A DNA stretch of 20,755 bases from Bacteroidia bacterium (GCA_025450095.1 JANWID010000139.1:1-20755), one strand, 5' to 3'; counted from the first letter of the stretch, positions 1 through 7,732 are shown. A program made the numbers and translations. Notes: generated by a model not told the origin, from the letters alone.

Positions 1-561
1 AGCAGGGTTACCATTCCCGATTAATAAAGTATTCTTAATAGTAACATTTGTAGCTCCTAACTGGGGTGCAGTGGTAGATCCCTGGAACCAAAGTACAGTA
101 TGTGCATTGGCAGTTGCCGTAGTATTTTGTATAGTCAGGTTACGTGTTGTACCAGCACCATTATTAATGTTTCCGTTGATTGTGATATTATCAGCACCAT
201 TAAATACCAGGATGCCGGTGCTTGCATTACTCGCACCTGAAACCACAACGTTGGCCGCAGTCGGGAAAATTGCAATGGAAGTATAGTTGGCGCTACCTAC
301 TCCACTTGCCGCCAATACCACAGGAGCAGCTGGTTCGGTGGTGTTGCTGCCTATTGCAATTGTAACGGCGCCCGTATGTGTTCCGGCGTTTATAGCCGTA
401 AACGCTGCGTTAACTGTTGCATAAGAACCAGCTCCGGGGTTAACAGTAACCTGTGCTGTAGTTCGATTTGAAATAAATACAAACAAAGCCAGACTTAAAA
501 TCAGCATAGCTGAAATTCTCAACTTTGATCCATGAGAATTGTGTGTAATAGATTTTTTCAT
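1..561 (-). CDS. Secreted beta-helix-like surface protein, N-terminal part (runs off left edge)
   Basis: The frame is open from an ATG at 561 down to base 1 (187 codons, no stop), so the gene continues outside the window. The product starts MKKSITHNSHGS, followed by a hydrophobic segment (about residues 15-30) and a likely signal peptidase I site near TTAQ-VTV (about residue 36). After that comes low-complexity, Ala/Thr/Asn/Gly-rich sequence with short beta-strand repeats such as NITINGNINNG and NVTIKNTLLIGNG, the pattern of right-handed parallel beta-helix or adhesin-like proteins. The opening GAGSYATVNAAFTAIN resembles the pectate-lyase-like start of large T9SS cargo proteins. A C-terminal T9SS sorting domain is expected but cannot be seen. 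It is probably exported to the cell surface. The specific function is unknown. Confidence 0.75.
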   Translation of the reverse strand, partial: MKKSITHNSHGSKLRISAMLILSLALFVFISNRTTAQVTVNPGAGSYATVNAAFTAINAGTHTGAVTIAIGSNTTEPAAPVVLAASGVGSANYTSIAIFPTAANVVVSGASNASTGILVFNGADNITINGNINNGAGTTRNLTIQNTTATANAHTVLWFQGSTTAPQLGATNVTIKNTLLIGNGNPA

Positions 562-1034
562 GTGGTTGATATGGGGGTTAATTTAGTATAAAGCATTGCC
601 ATTGATTGAAATCAACATTTCAAATGCACTCATAATAATTTTTTAAAACACAGGAATCAGCAGTCGCTAAAAAGCAACCGTATAAACTTTGGTCCGAAAT
701 GATGCAGTAATCACTAATTTTTTCCGGAAAGTGTCAGATCACCGGAATCTTAGCTTAATAATGATGGGTCAGTGTCTTAATCAAATTAAATCAATCCAAA
801 GTTAAGGAGGAATTCAAGCAGACGCAAGCCTTTATGTTATATAAATGAAACTTTTTGATAGTTAGTCCTGGATCAGGACCAATAAACACAACTTTGAGTG
901 TACAGTAAAATATAAGGATATTACAAAAAGGTGCAAGTATCTGGATTTGACAACTTGAAATACACAGCCATTTCAAAACCTCCCAGTATAAATAACATAA
1001 ATATCAATTTACTGGAAACCAAATTATTGTGAGG
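562..1034. other. Gene-poor intergenic stretch
   Basis: AT-rich sequence between the left-edge secreted gene and the tRNA promoter. Apart from the candidate minus-strand promoter at 797-827 I see no convincing gene. A 61-codon minus-strand frame at 791-976 is Cys-rich and of odd composition, with no start context or recognisable family, and is taken as chance. Confidence 0.6.
797..827 (-). promoter_or_regulatory. Candidate Bacteroidota promoter for the left-edge secreted gene
   Basis: Read on the minus strand, TAACTTTG (797-804) matches TAnnTTTG and is preceded by TTG at 825-827 with a 20-bp spacer. No better box lies closer to the ATG at 561, so the transcript would carry a leader of roughly 230 nt. 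Motif match only. Confidence 0.35.
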
Positions 1035-1065
1035 TTTGAATTTTATAATGATTTGCCTATTTTTG
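1035..1065 (+). promoter_or_regulatory. Promoter of tRNA-Met
   Basis: TTTG (1035-1038), a 19-bp spacer, then TATTTTTG (1058-1065): an exact match to the Bacteroidota -33/-7 consensus TTTG-N19-TAnnTTTG. The expected transcription start is near 1072, about 30 nt before the mature tRNA 5' end. Confidence 0.75.
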
Positions 1066-1103
1066 CGCTCCCAAATTCAATGGATTATAACTTTTTATCT
1101 TTT

Positions 1104-1177
1104 GGCGAGATAGCTCAGGTGGTTAGAGCGTAGGATTCATAACCCTAAGGTCGGGGGTTCAATTCCCCCTCTCGCTA
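1104..1177 (+). tRNA. tRNA-Met (CAT), elongator type
   Basis: A complete 74-nt cloverleaf without encoded CCA. The acceptor stem is GGCGAGA / TCTCGCT (G1-T72 wobble, the rest Watson-Crick). The D stem is GCTC/GAGC. The anticodon loop TTCATAA (1136-1142) carries CAT. The T arm GGGGG-TTCAATT-CCCCC has the conserved TTC, and the discriminator is A1177. The anticodon stem has one A-C mismatch next to the loop. It lacks the initiator hallmarks (unpaired position 1-72 and three consecutive G-C pairs below the anticodon loop), so it reads as an elongator tRNA-Met. Lysidine modification (tRNA-Ile2) is less likely but cannot be excluded from sequence alone. Confidence 0.93.
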
Positions 1178-1182
1178 CTAAG

Positions 1183-1217
1183 GAAAGTCGTCAAAATTGG
1201 CGACTTTTTCTTTTTAA
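1183..1217 (+). terminator. Rho-independent terminator after tRNA-Met
   Basis: Stem AAAGTCGTC / GGCGACTTT (9 bp, one T-G pair) around loop AAAATT, followed by TTCTTTTT. It sits a few bases past the tRNA 3' end. Confidence 0.8.
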
Positions 1218-1230
1218 TAAAACTGAAAAA

Positions 1231-1289
1231 TATTGTAAGGATCATAATCCGCCGCGGCGGATCGGGGGTTCAATTCCCCCTCTCGCTAC
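1231..1289 (+). pseudogene. Partial second copy of the tRNA-Met 3' half
   Basis: Bases 1262-1289 repeat 1151-1178 exactly (28 bp): the T arm, the 3' acceptor strand and the discriminator of the intact tRNA. Just upstream, GTAAGGATCATAATCC (1235-1250) resembles the intact anticodon arm and keeps CAT, but the variable region is replaced by a GC-rich palindrome. No 5' acceptor strand or D arm can be found at the right distance, so this is not a functional tRNA. It could be a decayed tandem tRNA duplicate or the second arm of an integration-site duplication. The upstream boundary is approximate. Confidence 0.7.
1247..1262. repeat. Perfect 16-bp GC-rich palindrome
   Basis: ATCCGCCGCGGCGGAT is its own reverse complement. 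It lies inside the broken tRNA copy, in otherwise AT-rich surroundings, exactly where the variable loop should be. Confidence 0.85.
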
Positions 1290-1315
1290 AAAGCCCCGGA
1301 GTCCGGGGCTTTTTC
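1290..1315 (+). terminator. Rho-independent terminator after the tRNA fragment
   Basis: Stem AAAGCCCCGG / CCGGGGCTTT (10 bp, loop AGT) followed by further T residues. It is very strong and directly follows the duplicated tRNA 3' end. Confidence 0.85.
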
Positions 1316-1406
1316 ATAAAGTAAGCTATTCCCGTCAGAATATCTTTTTATGAGCTGATCTGCAAGATTTTCAATCCTTTTGAATACTTTTCAAACAGCT
1401 GTTAAC

Positions 1407-1414
1407 TAACTTTG
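1407..1414 (+). promoter_or_regulatory. Candidate -7 box for the 1447 secreted gene
   Basis: TAACTTTG matches TAnnTTTG, 32 bp before the ATG. A TTTG at 1379-1382 is 24 bp upstream, longer than the usual 19-21 bp spacing, so the -33 element is uncertain. Confidence 0.45.
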
Positions 1415-1446
1415 TAGACAGTCTGGTTTTTACTAAATTACATGAC

Positions 1447-2214
1447 ATGAATAAAAAACTACTCTCCATAATAAATGTGCTTTCTATTATGTGTGCCGGA
1501 ATAGCTTCCGCGCAAAACGATTTAAGCATAACCTATGATGCCAACCAGGGGGTATCCGGACTGGCAGGAGCCAATAAAGTTTACATGTATTCGGGGGCCG
1601 TTACTTCCAGTCCAAGTGCTTCCTGGGAATGGATTGTGGGGAGCACTAACCAGGATGATGGTGTCGGGCAGATGACCCCACTGGGTAATAATCTTTGGAA
1701 CATTTGTATTGATCCAATGAGTTTTTACAGTTCAGGTCCGGCCGGAGTGATTCCTGCTGGTACATCAATTCTTGCTATTGATATGTTTTTCAGAAATGAA
1801 AATGGAACAGCAACTGGTTACAATTTCAACGGCACATACATTATTCTTGATATGACCACCAATCCTCCTTCATCCAGCTTCCCTGGTGTGGTAGCAACCA
1901 CTTGTGCAGTAGGAGTTCAGGAAGTGCCTTTGAAGGATTTTATAATGAATAATTTTCCCAACCCGCTAAAAAGCAATACCATCATTACGTATAACCTGAA
2001 ATCCACGGCCGGAAAAGTAGTAATCAGGGTTTATGATGTAATTGGGCAAAATGTCCGCACTTTTAACCAGGATGCTCTAAAAGCAGGCATTTATAGAATC
2101 AACTGGACCGGTGATAATGATAAAGGTTCGCAGCTGAAAAACGGTCTCTATTTTTATACACTTGAAGTAGATGGCCGGACACTGCGGACCAACAGGGTGA
2201 TTATATCAAGGTAA
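1447..2214 (+). CDS. Small secreted protein with C-terminal T9SS sorting domain
   Basis: 255 residues. A Sec signal peptide (MNKKLLSI..., hydrophobic core, cleavage about ASA-QN near residue 22) is followed by a roughly 120-residue beta-rich module with VYMYSGAVT, WEWIVGSTNQDDGVGQMTPLGNNLW and IDMFFRNENGTATG. That pattern resembles the carbohydrate-binding-like modules often repeated in Bacteroidota cargo proteins (inference). The last 90 or so residues, starting at NNFPNPLKSNTIITYNL and ending NGLYFYTLEVDGRTLRTNRV, are a classic type A T9SS sorting domain. The protein should therefore cross the outer membrane through T9SS and be anchored or released. No catalytic motif is visible. The ATG at 1447 is required because the ATG at 1442 runs into a stop after two codons. 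There is no Shine-Dalgarno site. It converges on the subtilase gene. Confidence 0.85.
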   Translation: MNKKLLSIINVLSIMCAGIASAQNDLSITYDANQGVSGLAGANKVYMYSGAVTSSPSASWEWIVGSTNQDDGVGQMTPLGNNLWNICIDPMSFYSSGPAGVIPAGTSILAIDMFFRNENGTATGYNFNGTYIILDMTTNPPSSSFPGVVATTCAVGVQEVPLKDFIMNNFPNPLKSNTIITYNLKSTAGKVVIRVYDVIGQNVRTFNQDALKAGIYRINWTGDNDKGSQLKNGLYFYTLEVDGRTLRTNRVIISR

Positions 2215-2228
2215 CACTATAACAGTAC

Positions 2229-2252
2229 AGCCTGTGCGAAAAATGCAGGCTT
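2229..2252. terminator. Hairpin between convergent secreted genes
   Basis: AGCCTG (2229-2234) pairs with CAGGCT (2246-2251). It lies between the two stop codons and could stop both transcripts, but the T tracts are short (three T on plus). Confidence 0.4.
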
Positions 2253-5054
2253 TCAATGCATCGCCGCCATCTTAATCACTTTTTGATAATTCCCGGTTTG
2301 CATACGGCAATAATAAATACCATCGCCCAATCCATTTATTGAAAAGGGAACTGTATAATAGCCTCCCGGCAATATTTCATCAACCAACGTTCTGACTCTT
2401 GCGCCCAAAACATTAAAAACTTCGAGGGTGGTTTTTTCATGACCGGAAACCGCAAAACCGATTGTAGTCGCATCCATAAACGGGTTCGGGAAATTCTGGT
2501 ATAGCTGTGTGAACAAAGCGGGATCAACAGGCATAAATATATTCAACGTATTATATTTTACCTGGGCTGCTGCTGCTGAAGCCTGTATTGACGCCAGATC
2601 AGTTCCGGCTATCATGGCAAATGCAACTGTTACCGAATCTCCCGAAGCAATGCTGTGAGGTCCTGAAGCAAGTGTCATCGAAACATCATTGCCTGCACCG
2701 GCTGTGCCGGAAGACGCCTTGGGTGAGCTTAATGAAATATATTTTTCAGCAGTAGGGAATCCGTCGTAAATATTAATGGTACCTCCTGCCCCATTATTAT
2801 CGATAGAATAACAGTTGTTGCCGGCTGATGTTAATTGCTTAATAGCGGCATAAAATGTTGGCGTACCCGTATTGTAAACGTAACCCATTTTCAATCCCGC
2901 ATCATATTCTCCCTTGTTGTCGGTTACAGCTCCAATATCCCAGTCACCATAAATTCCCGCAAACAGATTACTTAAAGGATTGCCACCTGTATTCAGAATA
3001 GTATATTCCACAATAATATATTTGCTGTCGGCAGGATTGCTCCAGGCATATGTTTTCTGATTGATTTCAACATCAATTTGATTTCCTCCTGCACCATCAT
3101 CGTTAAAACGGCTATCGAGATCGAAATCGGAATGAACCGTCGGAATTATTCTCCGCACATTGATCATCGAAACAAAATCATCTTCCAAAACACTTACCGG
3201 TGCACCGAAAATATGATCAGATACTTTGGATGTATCCGTACCTATCATGAATCCACCTTCATACCACAGCGAAGATCCGTCATTATAAGTAAAACCGATA
3301 CCTTGCCCCTGTGGAACGTTATATCCTATTCTGCCTTTGCTTGTGATCGATGTACCGATGTCATTTACTAGCAGGTTAATATAATCCACATTCACTACCA
3401 GGTCAAAAATCTGCCAGTCGGAATAACTGCCGTCTGAAAAATTCAAAGTGAATGTCACATTAGTATTGAACGGCACGCTCTGTCCTATCACAGCCCGGAA
3501 CGGTGAGCTAGTATTATCGTAAGTGGCAAGCGTACTCATTGCACCGGGATTAATGGAACCATTGATAATATTTATATTCGGATCGTTACAGGTTAATGTA
3601 ACATTGAGATTGGAAAGCGGCTGTAGATAATTTTTAAGGTAAACCGTAATATCCAGTGTATCATCCCCAACGAAAGCATCATCATTGTTATCGGTAATGA
3701 GCAGATCTTCCATTCTGACAGATTTTGGACTTTCTGTCAATGCACGATACATATTCAATCTTCCTTTTCCAAGCTTGTTAATATAGGATGCATTACCTGG
3801 AACACTATAAATATCGTCACTGGTTGCGCGTAGTTGCTCTGCAATCTGCATCGGTGTGTAAAAGGCAAACTGTGTTCGAAGTAACGCCGCTGCAGCCGAA
3901 ACTATGGGTGCGGCAAAGGAAGTTCCTGAAGAAAAGGAGTACGTATCATCGAAGATGGTTGAATAAACCGCTTCACCCGGAGCACTGATGTCGACAAAAG
4001 CACCAAAGCTGGAATTTACCCACTTGGTATCGGTGGCATTGGTTCCTGTAACCGAGAGGACATTTTTATAAGAAGCAGGATAAAACGGATTTTCATTATT
4101 GGAATTTCCGCTTGCACCGACTACGAGCGCATTTTTATTTATGGTAGCATAATCAACAATATCCTGTCCGAACTGACCACCACCGAATCCACCCCATGAA
4201 CAATTTATGACCTGGCAGAAATGATCAGCAGCATATACGATTCCTTCGTATGCAGAAGTAAGAATTCCATTTTGTGAAATTTTGACCGGAAGATATTTCA
4301 CTTTGAAACCAGGTGCCGCTATACCAATTCCGTTATTAGTAACTGCTCCTGCAAGACCACACACAAATGAACCGTGAACGATGTCCACACCGGGGCTGTT
4401 ATCATCTTCACCCAGGTCCCAACCCATATAATTATCTATATATCCATCTCCATCATCATCAATACCGTTAATGGGATCGGCATAATTATATTTTATTCCG
4501 CCAGCCAGGTCCGGATGATCAGGGTCGGTGCCGGTATCAGTTACACCTACTACAAAATTTGTATCGCCCTGGTTTATATCCCATGCATCATAAGCCCTGA
4601 TCAAAGCCAGGTAATATTGTGAAGCTGTATCAGGGTCATTTGGATTAAACAATGGATCTACAGTGAATGACGGTTCGGCATAAATAAGAGTACCGGTTGC
4701 AAGCAGGATATTAATAGCTTTTGCAACAGGAAACGCGGGAGCAAAATGCATCTCATAAATAGTGGAAATATCCACCAGCTTTTCACCACGACTGTTTCGT
4801 TCAGATGCCGGAGTTGTATGGCGTGGAAACTTTTTGTTTACCGATGCATTGGGTATTAAATTCAAAGCCGATTTGAAGGATTCAATCTCTATCGCTGACT
4901 GACGACACGCACCGGAAAATTCAGGACGAACCTTGAAAATCACCTTTCCCTGGTTATAGTCAGAAGGATTTAATGATGCCGGAATCCGGTAATGCTGTGC
5001 CGGCAATACGTTAGTAAACAATAAAGTAATCAGGGTGAATAAAAATATTCTCAT
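2253..5054 (-). CDS. Secreted subtilisin-like serine peptidase (S8) with T9SS sorting domain
   Basis: 933 residues. Signal peptide about 1-19 (LLFTNVLPAQ). A propeptide-like region about 20-140 contains YEMHFAPAFPVAKAINIL and YAEPSF, as in subtilase inhibitory prodomains. The S8 catalytic domain spans about 160-430: Asp173 (VTDTG), His227 (HGSFVCG), oxyanion Asn284 (VINCSWGG) and Ser379 (GTSFAAP) are all present, so the enzyme should be active. The DDDGDGYIDN segment (199-208) looks like a calcium-binding loop inserted in the domain. About 450-850 is beta-rich sequence with no family I recognise. The last 80 residues (YQNFPNPF ... KVIKMAAMH) form a T9SS type A sorting domain, so the protease should act at the surface or in the medium. 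The gene is monocistronic and converges on the 1447 gene. Confidence 0.93.
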   Translation of the reverse strand: MRIFLFTLITLLFTNVLPAQHYRIPASLNPSDYNQGKVIFKVRPEFSGACRQSAIEIESFKSALNLIPNASVNKKFPRHTTPASERNSRGEKLVDISTIYEMHFAPAFPVAKAINILLATGTLIYAEPSFTVDPLFNPNDPDTASQYYLALIRAYDAWDINQGDTNFVVGVTDTGTDPDHPDLAGGIKYNYADPINGIDDDGDGYIDNYMGWDLGEDDNSPGVDIVHGSFVCGLAGAVTNNGIGIAAPGFKVKYLPVKISQNGILTSAYEGIVYAADHFCQVINCSWGGFGGGQFGQDIVDYATINKNALVVGASGNSNNENPFYPASYKNVLSVTGTNATDTKWVNSSFGAFVDISAPGEAVYSTIFDDTYSFSSGTSFAAPIVSAAAALLRTQFAFYTPMQIAEQLRATSDDIYSVPGNASYINKLGKGRLNMYRALTESPKSVRMEDLLITDNNDDAFVGDDTLDITVYLKNYLQPLSNLNVTLTCNDPNINIINGSINPGAMSTLATYDNTSSPFRAVIGQSVPFNTNVTFTLNFSDGSYSDWQIFDLVVNVDYINLLVNDIGTSITSKGRIGYNVPQGQGIGFTYNDGSSLWYEGGFMIGTDTSKVSDHIFGAPVSVLEDDFVSMINVRRIIPTVHSDFDLDSRFNDDGAGGNQIDVEINQKTYAWSNPADSKYIIVEYTILNTGGNPLSNLFAGIYGDWDIGAVTDNKGEYDAGLKMGYVYNTGTPTFYAAIKQLTSAGNNCYSIDNNGAGGTINIYDGFPTAEKYISLSSPKASSGTAGAGNDVSMTLASGPHSIASGDSVTVAFAMIAGTDLASIQASAAAAQVKYNTLNIFMPVDPALFTQLYQNFPNPFMDATTIGFAVSGHEKTTLEVFNVLGARVRTLVDEILPGGYYTVPFSINGLGDGIYYCRMQTGNYQKVIKMAAMH

Positions 5055-5105
5055 AGCTTAATGATATAATTCCAGGATTATTAGTAATACGAATTTACGT
5101 TATTT

Positions 5106-5113
5106 CAAAGATA
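5106..5113 (-). promoter_or_regulatory. Candidate -7 box for the subtilase gene
   Basis: On the minus strand TATCTTTG matches TAnnTTTG, about 52 bp before the start codon. The nearest TTTG is only 15 bp upstream and a TTG is 23 bp upstream, so neither spacing is ideal. Confidence 0.4.
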
Positions 5114-5150
5114 TATTTCATTGTATTACAAATGAACAACGGGGATTCAA

Positions 5151-5828
5151 TTATTTCCCGCGGTCTCCGAAAATAGCACTTCCTATCCGAACCATATTGC
5201 TTCCTTCTTCCAGCGCAATTTTATAATCATTGGTCATGCCCATGCTAAGGATATTAAAATCTGCGGTTATTCCGGATACCGATTCACCACGTATGGAATC
5301 GTACAATTTTTTGAGGCTTTTGAATTCATTCCTGACCTGGTTCAAATCATCCGTAAAAGATGCCATACCCATAAGTCCCCTGATTGTTATTCCCGTATAT
5401 GGAATAGAAATCAGGTCGTCCATTAATTTCATCACTTCATGAGGAGAAAACCCAAACTTCGTTTCCTCGCCGGAAATGTGAACCTGCAAGAGCACTTCGA
5501 TAGTCCTGTTATTGGTAGTGGAATGCCGGTTAACTTCACTGGCAAGTTCAGGGCTGTCGATTCCGTGAATGAGATTTACAAAAGGTGCAATCTGTTTTAC
5601 TTTATTGGACTGAAGATGACCTATAAAATGCCATCGGATATCTCCGGGAAGCCCTGTGCGTTTATTCAGCAATTCCTGAACATAATTTTCTCCAAAATCA
5701 CGCTGTCCGTGATTATAGGCTATTGTAATGGCTGCAGCGGGCTTTTTTTTGGAAACAGCCACCAACACGGCGTTGTAGGGCTTTAATTCGTCCAAAATAG
5801 TATCCAGCTTTTCGAGGTTTGCTAACAT
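5151..5828 (-). CDS. yggS: YggS/PROSC-family pyridoxal 5'-phosphate homeostasis protein
   Basis: 225 residues from the ATG at 5828. This fold-type III PLP-binding protein has no known catalytic activity and buffers free PLP in the cytoplasm. Family signatures in order: VAVSKKKP with the PLP lysine (Lys27), GENYVQELLNK, WHFIGHLQSNK, IHGIDS, LLQVHISGEETKFGF, IRGLMGM, and the C-terminal LSMGMTNDY and VRIGSAIFG that cup the phosphate. An in-frame TTG at 5867 would add 13 residues, but it lies inside a TAnnTTTG promoter box, and the family usually begins about 25-35 residues before the lysine, so the ATG is preferred. It is divergent from the metallophosphoesterase and upstream of the subtilase, which seems to have its own promoter. 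Confidence 0.93.
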   Translation of the reverse strand: MLANLEKLDTILDELKPYNAVLVAVSKKKPAAAITIAYNHGQRDFGENYVQELLNKRTGLPGDIRWHFIGHLQSNKVKQIAPFVNLIHGIDSPELASEVNRHSTTNNRTIEVLLQVHISGEETKFGFSPHEVMKLMDDLISIPYTGITIRGLMGMASFTDDLNQVRNEFKSLKKLYDSIRGESVSGITADFNILSMGMTNDYKIALEEGSNMVRIGSAIFGDRGK

Positions 5829-5864
5829 TTCCGGTTGAAGTGCTGAAAGATTAACTTTGGTATT

Positions 5865-5872
5865 CAAAGTTA
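5865..5872 (-). promoter_or_regulatory. Candidate -7 box for yggS
   Basis: On the minus strand TAACTTTG, 36 bp before the ATG at 5828. It overlaps the alternative TTG start (5865-5867), which argues against that start. I do not see a clear -33 TTTG. Confidence 0.45.
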
Positions 5873-5919
5873 CAAATTGACCGGCTTGAGGAATTGAAAA
5901 GCCGAAAAAGTTTCATCCA

Positions 5920-6477
5920 ATGAAATCGCTTGTTTGTTCTGATCTTCACGATCATGTAAATAATTTCGAATCTGCTCTGGCAGTAGCTGTAAATGCCCAG
6001 TGTGATTCTGTTATATGTTGCGGAGATCTATGCGCTCCGTTCATGCTTGATTGTTACAATCGTAATTGTGATTTGCCATTTCATGTTGTGTTTGGCAATA
6101 ATGACGGCGACCGGTTTAACATGGCACAAAAAGCTGCATTGATAAATAAGGATCGTCATCCCGGAAAATTACTGCATCTTCATGGTGAATTCCTCCTGGC
6201 ACAATCAGAGCATAAGCTTTCAGGTATCCCTCCCGTAGTGTCAATAGCGGTGTATCATTACCCGGAGATGGCAGCCATGGTTGCGGCAACCGGAAAATTT
6301 AATGTTGTTTTTTATGGTCATTCTCATCGGGCTTCCATTGAAAAAATAAACCTGACCCTGCTTGTGAATCCCGGATCCGTAATGGGTTTTATCCCGGGTG
6401 CTGCAGCGGAGAAAGTGAATCCAACCTGTGTGATCATGAACTGGCTTACCGGGGAGCTTGAAATAATTGAATTATAG
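5920..6477 (+). CDS. Metallophosphoesterase, YfcE/MJ0936-like
   Basis: 185 residues, a single calcineurin-like phosphoesterase domain covering the whole chain. The metal-binding motifs are intact: D8-x-H10 (SDLHDH), G35-D36 (CCGDL), G59-N60-N61 (VFGNND), a histidine at 113 (YHYP, where relatives often have HG), and G133-H134-S-H136 (YGHSHRASI), then LLVNPGS. Small proteins of this type are cytoplasmic, usually two-metal phosphodiesterases with broad activity in vitro. The physiological substrate is unknown. The GNAT gene follows after 8 bp, so the two are probably one transcript. Divergent from yggS. No Shine-Dalgarno site; the ATG gives the usual family N-terminus. Confidence 0.88.
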   Translation: MKSLVCSDLHDHVNNFESALAVAVNAQCDSVICCGDLCAPFMLDCYNRNCDLPFHVVFGNNDGDRFNMAQKAALINKDRHPGKLLHLHGEFLLAQSEHKLSGIPPVVSIAVYHYPEMAAMVAATGKFNVVFYGHSHRASIEKINLTLLVNPGSVMGFIPGAAAEKVNPTCVIMNWLTGELEIIEL

Positions 6478-6485
6478 TAAAACCT

Positions 6486-6998
6486 ATGGAATATATTATT
6501 GAATCGGAACGATGCAGGCTCCGCGAAATGAATGCAGGTGATGCTGCAAAAATTTATGAGCTGAATCTGCATCCCGATATTTTTCCCTTTACCACCGACC
6601 CGCCGTTTGAATCCGTAAACGCAGCACGTGATTTTATAATGCAGTATGATGCCTATTCAAAAAACGGTATGGGCCGGTGGGCAGTTGAGCTTAAATCAAC
6701 CGGAGAATTTATTGGTTGGTGTGGCCTTAAATTTCATGCTGATGAAAATGAAGTGGATGTTGGTTACAGGCTGTTGCCCGAATTCTGGGGAAAAGGATAT
6801 GCCCCGGAAACCGGCCTTGCCTGCTGCGCATGGGGATTTAAAACTAAAGGATTGAAAAGAATCGTTGCACGCGTCCATCCTCAAAACATACGGTCTATTA
6901 AGGTGGCGGAAAAAATGAATATGTTTTATGAAAAGGATATTTTTTATAACGGAGTTCCCTGGAAGAATTTCGTGCTTTTAAATCTGAAACAATATTGA
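6486..6998 (+). CDS. GNAT acetyltransferase, RimJ/RimL type
   Basis: 170 residues. The N-terminus ESERCRLREMNAGDA is the usual first strand and helix of the RimJ/RimL-like (Acetyltransf_3) GNAT family. The acetyl-CoA pyrophosphate-binding motif lies at about 95-110 (RLLPEFWGKGYAPETG, Gly/Gly-Lys-Gly pattern), followed by RIVARVHPQNIRSIKVAEKMNM, the family's conserved N-x-x-S-x-x-V-x-E-K-x-G/N-M region. It should transfer acetyl from acetyl-CoA to an amine on a protein N-terminus or small molecule; the substrate cannot be told. It starts 8 bp after the phosphoesterase, and its stop codon abuts the stop of the convergent hydrolase gene with no spacer, leaving no room for a terminator. Confidence 0.88.
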   Translation: MEYIIESERCRLREMNAGDAAKIYELNLHPDIFPFTTDPPFESVNAARDFIMQYDAYSKNGMGRWAVELKSTGEFIGWCGLKFHADENEVDVGYRLLPEFWGKGYAPETGLACCAWGFKTKGLKRIVARVHPQNIRSIKVAEKMNMFYEKDIFYNGVPWKNFVLLNLKQY

Positions 6999-7715
6999 TT
7001 AAACTTTTTCTTTCTTAAAAAATTCAATGAGCATTTTGCGCAGAATCTGCAAATCACATGCTTCTAACGGATGAGGAGTATCTGCCAGGATACAACTTCT
7101 GCCTTCCGGAATCCATTGTGCTACTCTTTCGGTTTCTTCCGGACTGACCATCTTATCTCTATCTCCTACTGTGCAAATAACCGGGCACGAAACAGAATTA
7201 AAATCATTTTCTGTCATCGGATGATTTCCAAGATTAATCATAAACGTTGCTGTTTCTGAAACTATTTTCTTCCAATCCGCCGGATAGTGCAGTTTCCTTA
7301 AATTTTCTGTATACTGAGGAATCTTTTGCCGCATTACAACAGGATCCAGCATCGCGGCTTCCTTTGCGGCTGATTCCGGTGCCCAGTTAAATTTAGTTGC
7401 AAGCGTAAAAACCGAATTTACTTGGTGTGGATTTTTTCGCGCGTACGAAAGAGCAACATAACCACCCATACTATAGCCGAAAATATATGCATTCGGGATG
7501 CTATTTGATTTCAGGTAATTATCAATATCCTGTTCAAATATATCCAAAGAATATCCGGATTCAGGGATATCCCTGCCCCCATGTCCACTAAAATTTAACA
7601 AGTGTATTTTAAAATCATCCTGAACAGCTACTTGAAGTTGATTCATTTGTGCACTGCTTCCCAATGCACCATGCAATAACAACAAATGTGGTTTCGACCC
7701 CGAAAGTGATGTCAT
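6999..7715 (-). CDS. Alpha/beta-fold hydrolase
   Basis: 238 residues, cytoplasmic (no signal peptide). The canonical fold signatures are present: oxyanion segment LLLLHGALGS (11-20), nucleophile elbow GYSMGG with Ser82, acid in VGDRDKMV (Asp187, or Asp185), and catalytic His215 in DTPHPLEA. It resembles the MhpC/MenH-like esterase group, but the substrate cannot be predicted. It is the last gene of a minus-strand unit, 17 bp after the ABC ATPase stop codon, which suggests co-expression with the transporter and DUF1015. Confidence 0.87.
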   Translation of the reverse strand: MTSLSGSKPHLLLLHGALGSSAQMNQLQVAVQDDFKIHLLNFSGHGGRDIPESGYSLDIFEQDIDNYLKSNSIPNAYIFGYSMGGYVALSYARKNPHQVNSVFTLATKFNWAPESAAKEAAMLDPVVMRQKIPQYTENLRKLHYPADWKKIVSETATFMINLGNHPMTENDFNSVSCPVICTVGDRDKMVSPEETERVAQWIPEGRSCILADTPHPLEACDLQILRKMLIEFFKKEKV

Positions 7716-7732
7716 AGTGTTTGGAATTATTG

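Noticed and set aside
791..976. 61-codon minus-strand open frame upstream of the left-edge gene
   Set aside because: Odd, cysteine-rich composition, no family resemblance, and its end overlaps the candidate promoter at 797-827.
1200..1288. A second complete tRNA using GGCGA at 1200 as its 5' acceptor strand
   Set aside because: That GGCGA is the 3' arm of the first tRNA's terminator hairpin, and no D arm fits in between. Only the 3' part is tRNA-like.
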